Shown: positions 1 to 5,764 of the stretch, piece after piece
Numbering within the stretch: position 1 is the stretch's first letter
How the letters are laid out: every line of letters starts with the position of its first letter
Source of the DNA: DATLFP01 sp035540955
GTDB lineage: Bacteria > Actinomycetota > Acidimicrobiia > Acidimicrobiales > CADCSY01
DNA length: 9,056 nt
Direction of reading: 5' to 3'
NCBI GenBank assembly: GCA_035540955.1
Contig: DATLFP010000160.1
Span: 1-9,056 of the forward strand
Position numbers and translations under genes: made by a program
The notes under the pieces: model-generated
Told to the model about the DNA's origin: nothing
Seen by the model: only the letters and a program-made list of their open reading frames with translations
The model's database searches: none

Positions 1-764
1 GCCCGCTGCCAGCCGCTGATCGCGCTGATGGTGCCGCCGCCCGCCTCGAGCACGCGGCCGGTCACGCCGACCGAGCGGGGGCCGGCGAGCCAGACGACGA
101 CGGGGGAGACGAGCTCGGGAGCCATCGACGGGTTGTCGCCAGCCCATGCGGTGAGACGCGTCGCCGCCGCCGGCGCAACGGCGTTGACCCGCACGCCGTA
201 GCGGCCGAGCTCGGCGGCCGCCGTGAGCGTGAAGCCGATCACGCCCGCCTTCGCCGCGCTGTAGGCCGGTTCGCCGACGAAGCCGAACAGCCCGGCGGTC
301 GAGCTCGTGTTGACCACGCTGGCGTCGACGGTGCGGCCGGCCTTCGCCTCGTCGCGCCAGAAAGCCGCGGCGGCACGGGTCACCAGCATGGTGCCGATGA
401 CGTGCACCTCGAGCACCGCTCGCCACTCCTCGGGTCCGGTGCGCAGCAGCAGCCCGCTGCGGAGGATCCCGGCGTTGTTCACCACGGCGTCGAGCCGCCC
501 CCAGGTGTCCAGGGCGAGGCCCACCATTGCCGCCGCGTCGCCCTCGTCGCAGACATCGCCGTGGGAGGCGACGCCTTCGCCCCCCACGGCGAGGATCTCG
601 GCGACGACCTCGTCGGCCGGCGACCTCGAGTCGCCCCGCCCGTCAGCCCCCGTCCCCCGATCGTTCACGACGACCCGGTGCCCGTCGGCGGCCATGGCGA
701 GGGCGTGGGCCCGCCCGATCCCCCGACCGGCGCCGGTGACCAGGACGACACGGGGCGTGGTCAT
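1..764 (-). CDS. SDR-family oxidoreductase, MFE-2-like (3R)-hydroxyacyl-CoA dehydrogenase type (C-terminus beyond window)
   Basis: NAD(P)-dependent short-chain dehydrogenase, cytoplasmic; 254 codons are visible and the frame is open at the left edge. Seen: TGAGRGIG cofactor motif (residues 10-17), HGDV (68-71), NNAG (96-99), catalytic Ser about 154-155 in NTSST, and YSAAK with Tyr168 and Lys172. After the second strand comes VVVND, then a long acidic/glycine-rich insert (about 36-50) and ADEVVAEI. This extended loop, the VHxxGT segment (120-124) and the C-terminal PELVSPVVVWLA and EAGGG stretches resemble the dehydrogenase domain of peroxisomal multifunctional enzyme 2 (HSD17B4), which oxidises (3R)-hydroxyacyl-CoA, more than generic FabG. 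The acyl-CoA substrate is therefore inferred. ATG at 764 gives a proper N-terminus (MTTPRVVLVTG); no Shine-Dalgarno is visible. It diverges from the HU gene across 81 bases. Most of the Rossmann domain is present; whether a further domain follows cannot be seen. Confidence 0.9.
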   Translation of the reverse strand, partial: MTTPRVVLVTGAGRGIGRAHALAMAADGHRVVVNDRGTGADGRGDSRSPADEVVAEILAVGGEGVASHGDVCDEGDAAAMVGLALDTWGRLDAVVNNAGILRSGLLLRTGPEEWRAVLEVHVIGTMLVTRAAAAFWRDEAKAGRTVDASVVNTSSTAGLFGFVGEPAYSAAKAGVIGFTLTAAAELGRYGVRVNAVAPAAATRLTAWAGDNPSMAPELVSPVVVWLAGPRSVGVTGRVLEAGGGTISAISGWQR

Positions 765-796
765 GGGCCAGTCTCGCGCCGGGCATCCCCGTTTTC

Positions 797-811
797 CGGG
801 GCTGCGCCCCG
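797..811. promoter_or_regulatory. Short hairpin in the SDR/HU divergent spacer
   Basis: CGGGGC (797-802) and GCCCCG (806-811) form a perfect 6-bp stem with a 3-nt loop in the 81-base divergent spacer. A TANNNT element, TACCGT, follows at 812-817 and would place an HU transcript start near 824, but no convincing -35 sits upstream. It could be a small operator or chance in GC-rich DNA. Confidence 0.25.
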
Positions 812-835
812 TACCGTTGGTTGTCCCCCAGTTCC

Positions 836-840
836 GGAGG
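836..840 (+). promoter_or_regulatory. Ribosome binding site of the HU gene
   Basis: GGAGG ends five bases before the ATG at 846. It decides the start: the same frame is open much further upstream, but only this ATG has a Shine-Dalgarno and begins with the HU sequence MNKAELV. Confidence 0.85.
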
Positions 841-845
841 CCCAG

Positions 846-1121
846 ATGAACAAGGCAGAGCTCGTCTCCGCGATCGCCGAGAAGACCGGCCAGAGCCAGT
901 CGACCGTCGGCGATGTGCTGAGCGCGTTCGAAGCAGTGGTGACCTCGGCCGTGGCCGGTGGCACCAAGGTGCAGATCCCCGGTTTCCTCTCCTTCGAGAA
1001 GGCCGAGCGGGCGGCCCGCACCGGGCGCAACCCCGCCACGGGCGAGGAGATGCAGATCCCGGCGGCGACGGTCCCGAAGGTCAAGATCGGTAAGAGCTTC
1101 AAGGACGCCGTCGGCAAGTAG
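846..1121 (+). CDS. hup: HU-family DNA-binding protein
   Basis: Histone-like nucleoid protein that binds and bends DNA as a dimer. Its 91 residues match the usual 90-residue family length. The N-terminal helical dimerisation part starts MNKAELVSAIAEKTG; the core has VQIPGFLSF (42-50); the beta-arm carries ERAARTGRNPATGEE (54-68), with the DNA-intercalating proline at 63; the C-terminus is KVKIGKSFKDAVGK. It lacks the long Lys/Ala/Pro tail of mycobacterial HupB, so this is the short bacterial form. GGAGG lies five bases before the ATG. The LLM oxidoreductase gene starts 27 bases after the stop on the same strand, so co-transcription is possible though no functional link is evident. The family call is certain; hup is used as the general HU symbol. 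Confidence 0.96.
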   Translation: MNKAELVSAIAEKTGQSQSTVGDVLSAFEAVVTSAVAGGTKVQIPGFLSFEKAERAARTGRNPATGEEMQIPAATVPKVKIGKSFKDAVGK

Positions 1122-1148
1122 TCACCGCGGTCGGCAACACTGCCGGCC

Positions 1149-2039
1149 ATGCGAATCGGACTGACCGGCGGCGGCTCGACCGTCGACCGGATGATCGATG
1201 CCGCCGTCTCAGCCGAGGCGGACGGCTTCAGCAGCATCTGGTACGCGAGCGCGATCGGGGGCGACCCACTGGTCCCCATCGCGCTCGCGGGCCGCGCCAC
1301 GACCTCGATCGAGCTGGGCACCGCCGTCCTCCAGACCTACACGTGCCACCCGGTGCTGCAGGCCCGCCGGGCGCAGTCCGTCGTGGCGGGGATGGGCCGA
1401 CCCGGGTTCACCCTCGGGGTCGGGCCGTCGCACAAGCCGCCGATCGAGGACATGCTCGGCATCCCCTACGACCGGCCCGGCGCCCACACCGAGGACTACG
1501 TCCGGGTCCTCACCGCGGTGCTGCGGGGTGAGGCGGTCGCGGGCGATGGCGAGTTCCCGGTCCGACTCCCGGCCGGCGAGCCGGTGCCGGTGCCGGTGCT
1601 CGTGAGCGCCCTCGCCCCGCGCCTGCTGCGGGTGGCGGGCGAGCTGACCGACGGGACGGTGCTCTGGATGGGCAACGCCCGGGCGGTGGCGAGCCATGTC
1701 CGCCCGCTGCTCGACAAGGCGGCACCGGGCAAGCGCATCGTCGCCGGGCTGCCCGTGGCCGTGCACGACGACGTGGAGGAGGCTCGGGCCGTCGCCGCGT
1801 CGCTCTTCGCCGGCTACGGGGTGCTGCCGAACTACCGGCGGCTCCTCGACATCGGCGGCGCCGCCGGCCCCGAGGACGCGGCCATCGTCGGCGACGAGGG
1901 GGCGGTCGCCGCCGAGATCGGCGCGCTGTTCGATGCCGGCGCGACCGACGTCTGGGCCGCGATCTTCCCGGTCGGCGACGACCGCCGCTCCTCGCGCGAC
2001 CGCACCTACGCCCTGCTGAAGGATCTCGTCAGCGCCTGA
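1149..2039 (+). CDS. LLM-class (luciferase-like) F420-dependent oxidoreductase
   Basis: Predicted TIM-barrel flavin/F420 oxidoreductase of the bacterial luciferase superfamily, 296 residues, cytoplasmic. Seen: first strand MRIGLTGGG; EADGFSSIWYAS (about 24-35); IELGTAVLQTY with HPVLQARRAQSV, the typical strand-3/helix-3 region; GRPGFTLGVGPSHK (about 83-96), the usual LGxGxSH cofactor loop; and LAPRLLRVAGELTDGTVLW (about 155-173), the canonical family region. The C-terminal part has GDEGAVAAEIGALFDAGATDV, which closes the barrel. Family members use F420H2 or FMN; the local pattern resembles the mycobacterial F420-dependent groups (MSMEG_4879-like, from memory), so F420 is inferred. Substrate unknown. 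The ATG at 1149 has no visible Shine-Dalgarno and lies 27 bases after the HU stop. The next gene is convergent and ends 17 bases away. Confidence 0.9.
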   Translation: MRIGLTGGGSTVDRMIDAAVSAEADGFSSIWYASAIGGDPLVPIALAGRATTSIELGTAVLQTYTCHPVLQARRAQSVVAGMGRPGFTLGVGPSHKPPIEDMLGIPYDRPGAHTEDYVRVLTAVLRGEAVAGDGEFPVRLPAGEPVPVPVLVSALAPRLLRVAGELTDGTVLWMGNARAVASHVRPLLDKAAPGKRIVAGLPVAVHDDVEEARAVAASLFAGYGVLPNYRRLLDIGGAAGPEDAAIVGDEGAVAAEIGALFDAGATDVWAAIFPVGDDRRSSRDRTYALLKDLVSA

Positions 2040-2056
2040 AGAGGTGGAGCGCGGGA

Positions 2057-2512
2057 TCAGACGGCCATGACGCCGTCGCGCACGAGGTCGAGGGCGACGA
2101 CGACCATGCCGGCGCCCACGAACCGCTCGGCGATCGCTGCCCTCGTGCTCTCGCGCACGGTCGCCACGGCGACGACGGTGAGCGCGGCGGCGACGGCCAC
2201 GGCCACCAATGTGGCGCCGGTGCCGTCGCGCGTCGCCGCCGCCACGGTCACGACGACCGCCGCCGGGCCGGCGACGTCACGGGTCGTGGCCTGCACGAGC
2301 CGGCCGACACCGGGGACGAGCAGGACCAGACCCGCGGCGATCCAGTAGCCCTCCGGCGACAGGTCGAGCACATCGAGTGCAGTGGTGGCCAGCAGTGCGG
2401 CAGCGCCGAGCACCACCGCGACCACGGCCCCCGCCTCCAGCCGTCGCGGCCACACCCGGGCGATGCCGATCGGGTCGAGGGCGAGGATGACGGTGACGAT
2501 CGCGGCCGTCAC
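2057..2512 (-). CDS. Small polytopic membrane protein, MarC-like
   Basis: Predicted integral membrane protein of 151 residues with about five hydrophobic segments: 3-12, 28-46, 56-73, 83-93 plus 100-118, and 131-149. The GTG at 2512 is preferred because it follows the upstream gene's stop by 13 bases; longer in-frame starts would overlap that gene. A weak GGGG lies just upstream. DPIG (13-16) after a short hydrophobic start, a central EGYWIAAGLVLLVPGVGRL stretch and a final GAGMVVVALDLVRDG helix recall the MarC/UPF0056 family (DPxG, AGGxLL and terminal-helix signatures). The protein is shorter than the roughly 200-residue norm, so the assignment is tentative. MarC-family function is not settled. 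It is probably co-transcribed with the toroid protein. The composition is extremely Ala/Val rich. Confidence 0.72.
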   Translation of the reverse strand: MTAAIVTVILALDPIGIARVWPRRLEAGAVVAVVLGAAALLATTALDVLDLSPEGYWIAAGLVLLVPGVGRLVQATTRDVAGPAAVVVTVAAATRDGTGATLVAVAVAAALTVVAVATVRESTRAAIAERFVGAGMVVVALDLVRDGVMAV

Positions 2513-2525
2513 CGCAGCGCCCCGG

Positions 2526-3605
2526 TCACAGCGCGGCCACCGCGAGGAGGCCGGAGATGGCGTGCTGCTGGTCGTCCATGCGGGTCTCCCCCTGCGCGTA
2601 CCACGCGCCGTCGGCTTCCTGGCGGGCGACGAGCACACCGGTGCCGCACCGCGCGCTCGTCACGATCCGGTCTTCGAGGTCGGCCAGCCGGCCGTCGAGC
2701 GCGGCGAGCCGGCCGAGGGCGGCCTGTCCCTCGACCCAGGTCCCGAGGGCCGCGGCGCGCCGCTCCGGTCCGTGGAGGATCGCGACCGGCGCGGCATCCC
2801 GCTTCGACTCGGTGCGGATGAGGAGCGCGAAGCGTCCGTACAGCAGGCGGGCGTAGCGGGCGACGTCATCGTCGAGGTCGCCCCAGGCCGCCATCTCGGC
2901 GAACCCGTACGCCGCCCAGTGGTCGTTGAGCGGCGGGGCGATCACGTTCTCGACGGCGTCGCGACGGGTGGCGATGAAGGTCGCGGCCGCCCGAACGGCC
3001 TCGTCCCACGGCTCGTCGGGGAAGATCGCTTCGAGCCGCGCCAGCGCCCACAGCGCCTCGCCCGGGTAGTAGCGCGAGGTTCCCTCCAGGTCGCGGACAC
3101 CGGTTGCGGGGTTGAGGCTCACGACGAACCCGCCATCGGCTCGCTGCATCGACACGAGGAACCGGCCGAGGTCCCGCATCCGGTCGTCATGGACGGGGTC
3201 GCCGGTCTGCGCCCGGCGCTCGGCGAGGGCGGCGACGAGTAGGGCGGCGCCGCCCACCGACGCCCGGCCGTGCAGCGCGAGCGCCTGGCCGCCGTCGACG
3301 GGCTCGAGGTGGTCGATCGCCCAGTCGAGCCCGGCGTCGGCGGCCGCGAGCTCGCCGGCCTGGTAGAGCGACAGCATCACGCCGGCGTGCCGGACCTCGT
3401 TGTAGCCACCGAGATCGCGTCCCGATCGGTCGGCCACGTAGAGGTAGCTGCCGTCGGACTTCTGCCCCTCGGCCAGCCACACCGCGGCGCGCTGGGCCGC
3501 GTCGGCCAGCGCATCAGCGGTCGGTTCGGTGCAGCCCTCGGGGGAGGCCAGCGTGAACCGCAGCGCGGCGAGGACGGCCAGATAGGCGACGGCGAGGCGC
3601 GGCAC
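2526..3605 (-). CDS. Exported alpha/alpha-toroid-like protein with Q-x-x-D-G repeats, function unknown
   Basis: 359 residues. The N-terminus (MPRLAVAYLAVLAALRFTLA, 1-20) is a short basic region plus a hydrophobic stretch, fitting a signal peptide or anchor with possible cleavage after Ala20. The mature part is helical with three similar turns: QKSDGSY (48-54), QRADGGF (154-160) and QEADGAW (329-335). Such Q-x-x-DG-aromatic turns recur in alpha/alpha-barrel proteins (prenyltransferase/squalene-cyclase repeats, six-hairpin glycosidases, C5-epimerase-like domains). YNEVRHAGVMLSLYQAG (68-84) and YYPGEALWALARL (179-191) also fit inner toroid helices. I do not see the DxDD acid motif of squalene-hopene cyclases. 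A role in processing a surface glycan or lipid is inference. The start is GTG; no other start lies between it and the upstream in-frame stop, and the codon sits in a hairpin. It follows the small lysine-rich gene and precedes the MarC-like gene. Confidence 0.82.
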   Translation of the reverse strand: MPRLAVAYLAVLAALRFTLASPEGCTEPTADALADAAQRAAVWLAEGQKSDGSYLYVADRSGRDLGGYNEVRHAGVMLSLYQAGELAAADAGLDWAIDHLEPVDGGQALALHGRASVGGAALLVAALAERRAQTGDPVHDDRMRDLGRFLVSMQRADGGFVVSLNPATGVRDLEGTSRYYPGEALWALARLEAIFPDEPWDEAVRAAATFIATRRDAVENVIAPPLNDHWAAYGFAEMAAWGDLDDDVARYARLLYGRFALLIRTESKRDAAPVAILHGPERRAAALGTWVEGQAALGRLAALDGRLADLEDRIVTSARCGTGVLVARQEADGAWYAQGETRMDDQQHAISGLLAVAAL

Positions 3606-3622
3606 GATCCGACGATCGTGCC
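3601..3622. promoter_or_regulatory. Perfect 9-bp inverted repeat covering the GTG start
   Basis: GGCACGATC (3601-3609), a 4-base spacer (CGAC), then GATCGTGCC (3614-3622): a perfect palindromic hairpin. On the minus strand the GTG initiation codon (3605-3603) lies in the 3' arm. No Shine-Dalgarno is visible just upstream. It could sequester the start codon, be an operator, or act as a terminator for the small gene ending at 3654; no T-run follows. The structure is seen; the role is inferred. Confidence 0.5.
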
Positions 3623-3653
3623 ATGCGCTCGCCGGTGCTCGGGTGCTACTCGG

Positions 3654-3752
3654 TCAGCGACCGGCCTTCTTCGCCTGCTTCGCCGCTCGCTTCTCCTTGA
3701 GCGACTTGCCTTGCTTCTTCTGGTTGGGCTTCTGGGGCACCTTGCCAGGCAT
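3654..3752 (-). CDS. Small lysine-rich basic protein (32 residues)
   Basis: A short ORF with strong translation signals. The ATG at 3752 is preceded by AGGAAGGG with a five-base gap, one of the best Shine-Dalgarno sites in the window. The product begins MPGKVPQKPNQKKQGK and continues SLKEKRAAKQAKKAGR, with 11 Lys and 2 Arg in 32 residues and a net charge near +12. No membrane segment, Cys or His is present. Highly charged proteins ending in a KEKRAAKxAKK-like stretch occur, to my recollection, as small conserved actinobacterial ORFs; I cannot name a function. RNA, ribosome or DNA binding is plausible from charge alone. It is isolated: a terminator lies upstream on the same strand and the toroid-protein gene begins 48 bases after its stop. 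Ordered basic helix content plus the RBS argues for a real gene rather than chance. Confidence 0.72.
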   Translation of the reverse strand: MPGKVPQKPNQKKQGKSLKEKRAAKQAKKAGR

Positions 3753-3757
3753 GACGA

Positions 3758-3765
3758 CCCTTCCT
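3758..3765 (-). promoter_or_regulatory. Ribosome binding site of the small lysine-rich gene
   Basis: On the minus strand AGGAAGGG lies five bases before the ATG at 3752. It supports translation of this very short ORF and fixes its start. Confidence 0.75.
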
Positions 3766-3843
3766 GCGTCTCCGCGTTCTCGCCGTGGCCATCATGACAG
3801 CCGCGCGGCTCGCGTCCGCGGTGCTTTGCTCGCACCCCTTCTC

Positions 3844-3894
3844 CGTTCTGGGCCCGATCGGGCCGGCGTCGCGTACCCGATCGGTCCCAGAACG
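3844..3894. terminator. Long inverted-repeat terminator after the flavin monooxygenase gene
   Basis: Arms at 3844-3862 and 3876-3894 are complementary at 18 of 19 positions and enclose a 13-base spacer. The structure begins nine bases after the minus-strand stop at 3904-3906. There is no U-tract on either side, as is common for strong GC-rich hairpin terminators in actinobacteria. It should isolate the flavin monooxygenase transcript from the small lysine-rich gene; an operator role is less likely at this position. Confidence 0.75.
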
Positions 3895-3903
3895 CGGAGG
3901 TCT

Positions 3904-5025
3904 TCAGAGCTGGCGGACGTCGGTGGGCAGGCCGAGGGCCATGCGGCCGAGCGGCTCGTAGGTCCGCTCGGCGACCATCGCGTGCTGGGTCGCGACGTGG
4001 ACGTCGCGGAACACCCGCTGGAGGGCGTGGGTCTCGTGGATCGAGGAGCCGCCCCCGGCGTGGTACATCCGGTCGACCGCCGCCGCCGACCGCCAGGTCG
4101 CGTTGGTGGCGGCCAACCGCACCCGTCGCCGCAGCTCGCCGGTGAGCCCCGGCTCACCACTGGGCTCGTGGGCGCTCGCCTCCTCGACGACCTCCCGCAC
4201 CAGCGAGCGGGCCGACCGCCAGGCGGCCTCGGCCTTGGCGACGGAAGCCTGGACCGCCTGGCGCTCGGCCAGCGACTTGGCGCTTCCCGACGGCGTCTTC
4301 TCGCCGGCCAGCGCCACGAGCTCGTGCTGGGCGCGTCGCGCGAGGCCGAGCGCGACCGAGCACACGCCCAACGCCAGCAGGCCCATGAACGGCATCCGGT
4401 AGAGCGCCCCGTCGACCACCGGCTCCCCGTTCAGCACGTGCACCCACCGGCCCTCGGGCACGAACGCGTCGTGCACCTCGTAGTCGGTGCTGCCCGTCCC
4501 CTTCAGGCCCGCCACGTGCCAGGTGTCGAGCAGCTCGACCTGGTCGCGCTCGAAGAACACGAACGGCGCGCCCGCCCCCTCCACCAGGCAGCCGCCACCG
4601 ATCCAGGTGCAGTGGTGGGTGCCCGATCCCCACTGCCAGCGGCCGTTCACGAGGAGGCCCCCGTCGACCGGGGTGGCCCGGCCCGCCGGCAGTGCGAAGC
4701 CGCCCGTCACCGCGTCCGGGTCGCCGAAGATCCGCTGGGCGTGCTCGGGCGGGAGGAAGGCGGCCGTGAGCGACGTGGTCGCCGCGATCATCCCGCACCA
4801 CCCGGTGGCGCCGTCGTGGAAGGACAGCGCCTCGATGGCGTCGAGCACCGTCATCGCGTCGGACTCGTCGCCGCCGTAGCGAGCCGGAACCCAGGCGCGG
4901 AACATGCCCGTATCCCTCAGCGCGCCCGCGAGGTCGTCGGGCAGCCGGCGCAGACGCTCGATCTCGCCGGCCCGGGACGATGCGTCGCGGCCGACCGCCT
5001 CGACGCGCTCGATCAGGTCGCCCAT
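3904..5025 (-). CDS. Acyl-CoA-dehydrogenase-fold flavin-dependent monooxygenase (HsaA-like)
   Basis: 373 residues, cytoplasmic. It has the three-part acyl-CoA dehydrogenase fold. The N-terminal helical domain shows RLPDDLAGALRDTGMFRAWVP (27-47) and YGGDES; the beta domain has GGFALPAG (108-115), GRWQWGSGTHHCTW (128-141) and TWHVAGLKGTGSTDY (168-182); the C-terminal helical domain has RMYHAGGGSSIHETHALQRVFRDVHVATQHA (319-349) and EPLGRMALG (357-365). The GRWxWGSGxxHxxW and RDxHxxxQH patterns mark group D two-component flavin hydroxylases such as HsaA, rather than true acyl-CoA dehydrogenases, so reduced flavin and O2 are the likely cosubstrates. The substrate, probably an aromatic or heteroaromatic ring, is unknown. 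No flavin reductase partner is visible, so it must be supplied elsewhere. The ATG at 5025 has no Shine-Dalgarno but has a -10-like element eight bases upstream, fitting leaderless expression. Confidence 0.87.
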   Translation of the reverse strand: MGDLIERVEAVGRDASSRAGEIERLRRLPDDLAGALRDTGMFRAWVPARYGGDESDAMTVLDAIEALSFHDGATGWCGMIAATTSLTAAFLPPEHAQRIFGDPDAVTGGFALPAGRATPVDGGLLVNGRWQWGSGTHHCTWIGGGCLVEGAGAPFVFFERDQVELLDTWHVAGLKGTGSTDYEVHDAFVPEGRWVHVLNGEPVVDGALYRMPFMGLLALGVCSVALGLARRAQHELVALAGEKTPSGSAKSLAERQAVQASVAKAEAAWRSARSLVREVVEEASAHEPSGEPGLTGELRRRVRLAATNATWRSAAAVDRMYHAGGGSSIHETHALQRVFRDVHVATQHAMVAERTYEPLGRMALGLPTDVRQL

Positions 5026-5033
5026 GGATGCGA

Positions 5034-5039
5034 ACCCTA
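5034..5039 (-). promoter_or_regulatory. Candidate -10 element for leaderless transcription of the flavin monooxygenase
   Basis: TAGGGT on the minus strand matches TANNNT and ends eight bases before the ATG at 5025, so transcription would start at or next to the start codon. No -35 match is seen; the expected place is inside the upstream hairpin. The missing Shine-Dalgarno agrees with a leaderless mRNA, which is common in actinobacteria. Confidence 0.5.
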
Positions 5040-5052
5040 GGGGCGGGCGCGC

Positions 5053-5080
5053 CGAGGGGAGGGCCGGCGCCCTCCCCTCG
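5053..5080. terminator. Perfect 12-bp hairpin terminator after the fasciclin gene
   Basis: CGAGGGGAGGGC (5053-5064), the loop CGGC and GCCCTCCCCTCG (5069-5080) form a perfect, very GC-rich stem 21 bases after the minus-strand fasciclin stop. There is no U-tract. Its position between two same-strand genes, with a separate promoter candidate for the next gene just downstream, fits transcript termination. Confidence 0.8.
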
Positions 5081-5101
5081 TTCCTCGCGGTGACGTGTGG
5101 T

Positions 5102-5710
5102 TCAGCTGTCGCTCGGAGGCAGCAGCACGGCGTCGATCAGGTACACGGTGGCGTTGTCGGTCTGGATGCCACTGCACACCACCGAGGCATCGCCGACCGC
5201 GAAGCCGGGAGCGGCGCCGGACACCGTGAGCTCGGCACCGTTCACCGTCTCGTACGTTCCGCCGAGCTCGTCGGGCTCGATGCGCTCGGCGACCACGTGG
5301 TAGGTGAGGATGCCGGTGAGCATCTCGTCGTCGGCCATCACCGCGTCCATCGTGTCGGCGGGGATGGCGGCGAACGCTGCGTCGGTCGGCGCGAACACCG
5401 TCCAGGGGCCGCCCGAGTTCAACGTGTCGACGAGGCCGGCCTGGCTCACTGCCGCCACCAGCGTGGTGAGCGCAGGGTTGTTCGAGGCGGCGGTGGCCAC
5501 CGGGTCGTCGGCCATGCCGTCGAAGCTGCCCTCGCCGTCGGCGGGAACCGCGGAGCAGGCCGGCCCCTCGGGGCCGCTCGCGCCGGCCATCGTGGTCTCG
5601 GCGGGGCTGGCGGCCGGGGCGGTGGCGGTGTCATCGTCGTCGCCACCGCACGCGGCGGCGAGGGTCGCGATCGCCACCAGGGCAACGAGTGCTTTCAGGG
5701 ACTTGGACAT
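5102..5710 (-). CDS. MPT70/MPT83-like fasciclin-domain lipoprotein
   Basis: 202 residues. Residues 1-20 are a basic/hydrophobic lipoprotein signal with lipobox-like TLAAAC and Cys21 as the lipidation site, followed by a GGDDDD acidic linker rich in Ala, Thr and Pro. The single FAS1 domain (about 68-198) has DDPVATAASNNPALTTLVAAV (68-88), LVDTLNSG, the H1 motif TVFAPTDAAFAAIP (104-117), LTGILTYHVVA (131-141) and the H2 region NATVYLIDAVLLPP (186-199). The arrangement closely tracks M. tuberculosis MPT70/MPT83, including both cysteines (52 and 179) that can form a disulfide. Those proteins are secreted or cell-surface adhesin-like antigens; ligand and exact role are unsettled. GGAAGG lies 11 bases before the ATG at 5710. 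It diverges from the molybdoenzyme gene. A SigK-like promoter (5752-5779) is proposed upstream and a strong hairpin follows the stop. Confidence 0.93.
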   Translation of the reverse strand: MSKSLKALVALVAIATLAAACGGDDDDTATAPAASPAETTMAGASGPEGPACSAVPADGEGSFDGMADDPVATAASNNPALTTLVAAVSQAGLVDTLNSGGPWTVFAPTDAAFAAIPADTMDAVMADDEMLTGILTYHVVAERIEPDELGGTYETVNGAELTVSGAAPGFAVGDASVVCSGIQTDNATVYLIDAVLLPPSDS

Positions 5711-5714
5711 CGAG

Positions 5715-5727
5715 GGAAGAACCTTCC
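5715..5727 (-). promoter_or_regulatory. RBS within a small hairpin upstream of the fasciclin gene
   Basis: On the minus strand GGAAGG (5727-5722) is the only Shine-Dalgarno-like site before the ATG at 5710, at an 11-base distance. It overlaps a 5-bp inverted repeat, GGAAG (5715-5719) and CTTCC (5723-5727), so weak masking of the RBS is possible. Confidence 0.4.
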
Positions 5728-5745
5728 GTCTGGGGGGTGGGGACA

Positions 5746-5764
5746 GGCAGCGTTCGGTGCTGCC
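5746..5764. repeat. Inverted repeat A in the fasciclin/molybdoenzyme spacer
   Basis: GGCAGC (5746-5751) and GCTGCC (5759-5764) are perfect 6-bp arms around a 7-base spacer. The spacer holds the proposed -10 element of the fasciclin promoter. Possible operator half-sites or an RNA stem. Confidence 0.5.

Noticed and set aside
402..845. In-frame N-terminal extension of the HU protein
   Set aside because: It runs antisense to the SDR gene, has arginine/proline-rich composition, and the HU start at 846 has its own RBS and the full family sequence.
2150..2300. Repetitive GCGACGGCC-like runs
   Set aside because: They are codon-level Ala/Val/Thr repetition in the membrane protein, not a separate repeat or array.
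2513..2638. Longer start for the MarC-like gene
   Set aside because: Would overlap the C-terminus of the toroid protein and adds a polar Ser/Arg-rich segment before the first helix.
3799..3810. Twelve-base palindrome AGCCGCGCGGCT
   Set aside because: Pure GC-rich symmetry without nearby promoter elements; expected by chance at this composition.
3643..5040. Long open frame on the plus strand opposite the flavin monooxygenase
   Set aside because: His/Arg/Gly-rich antisense shadow of a well-recognised gene, with no domain motif; it also crosses the terminator repeat.
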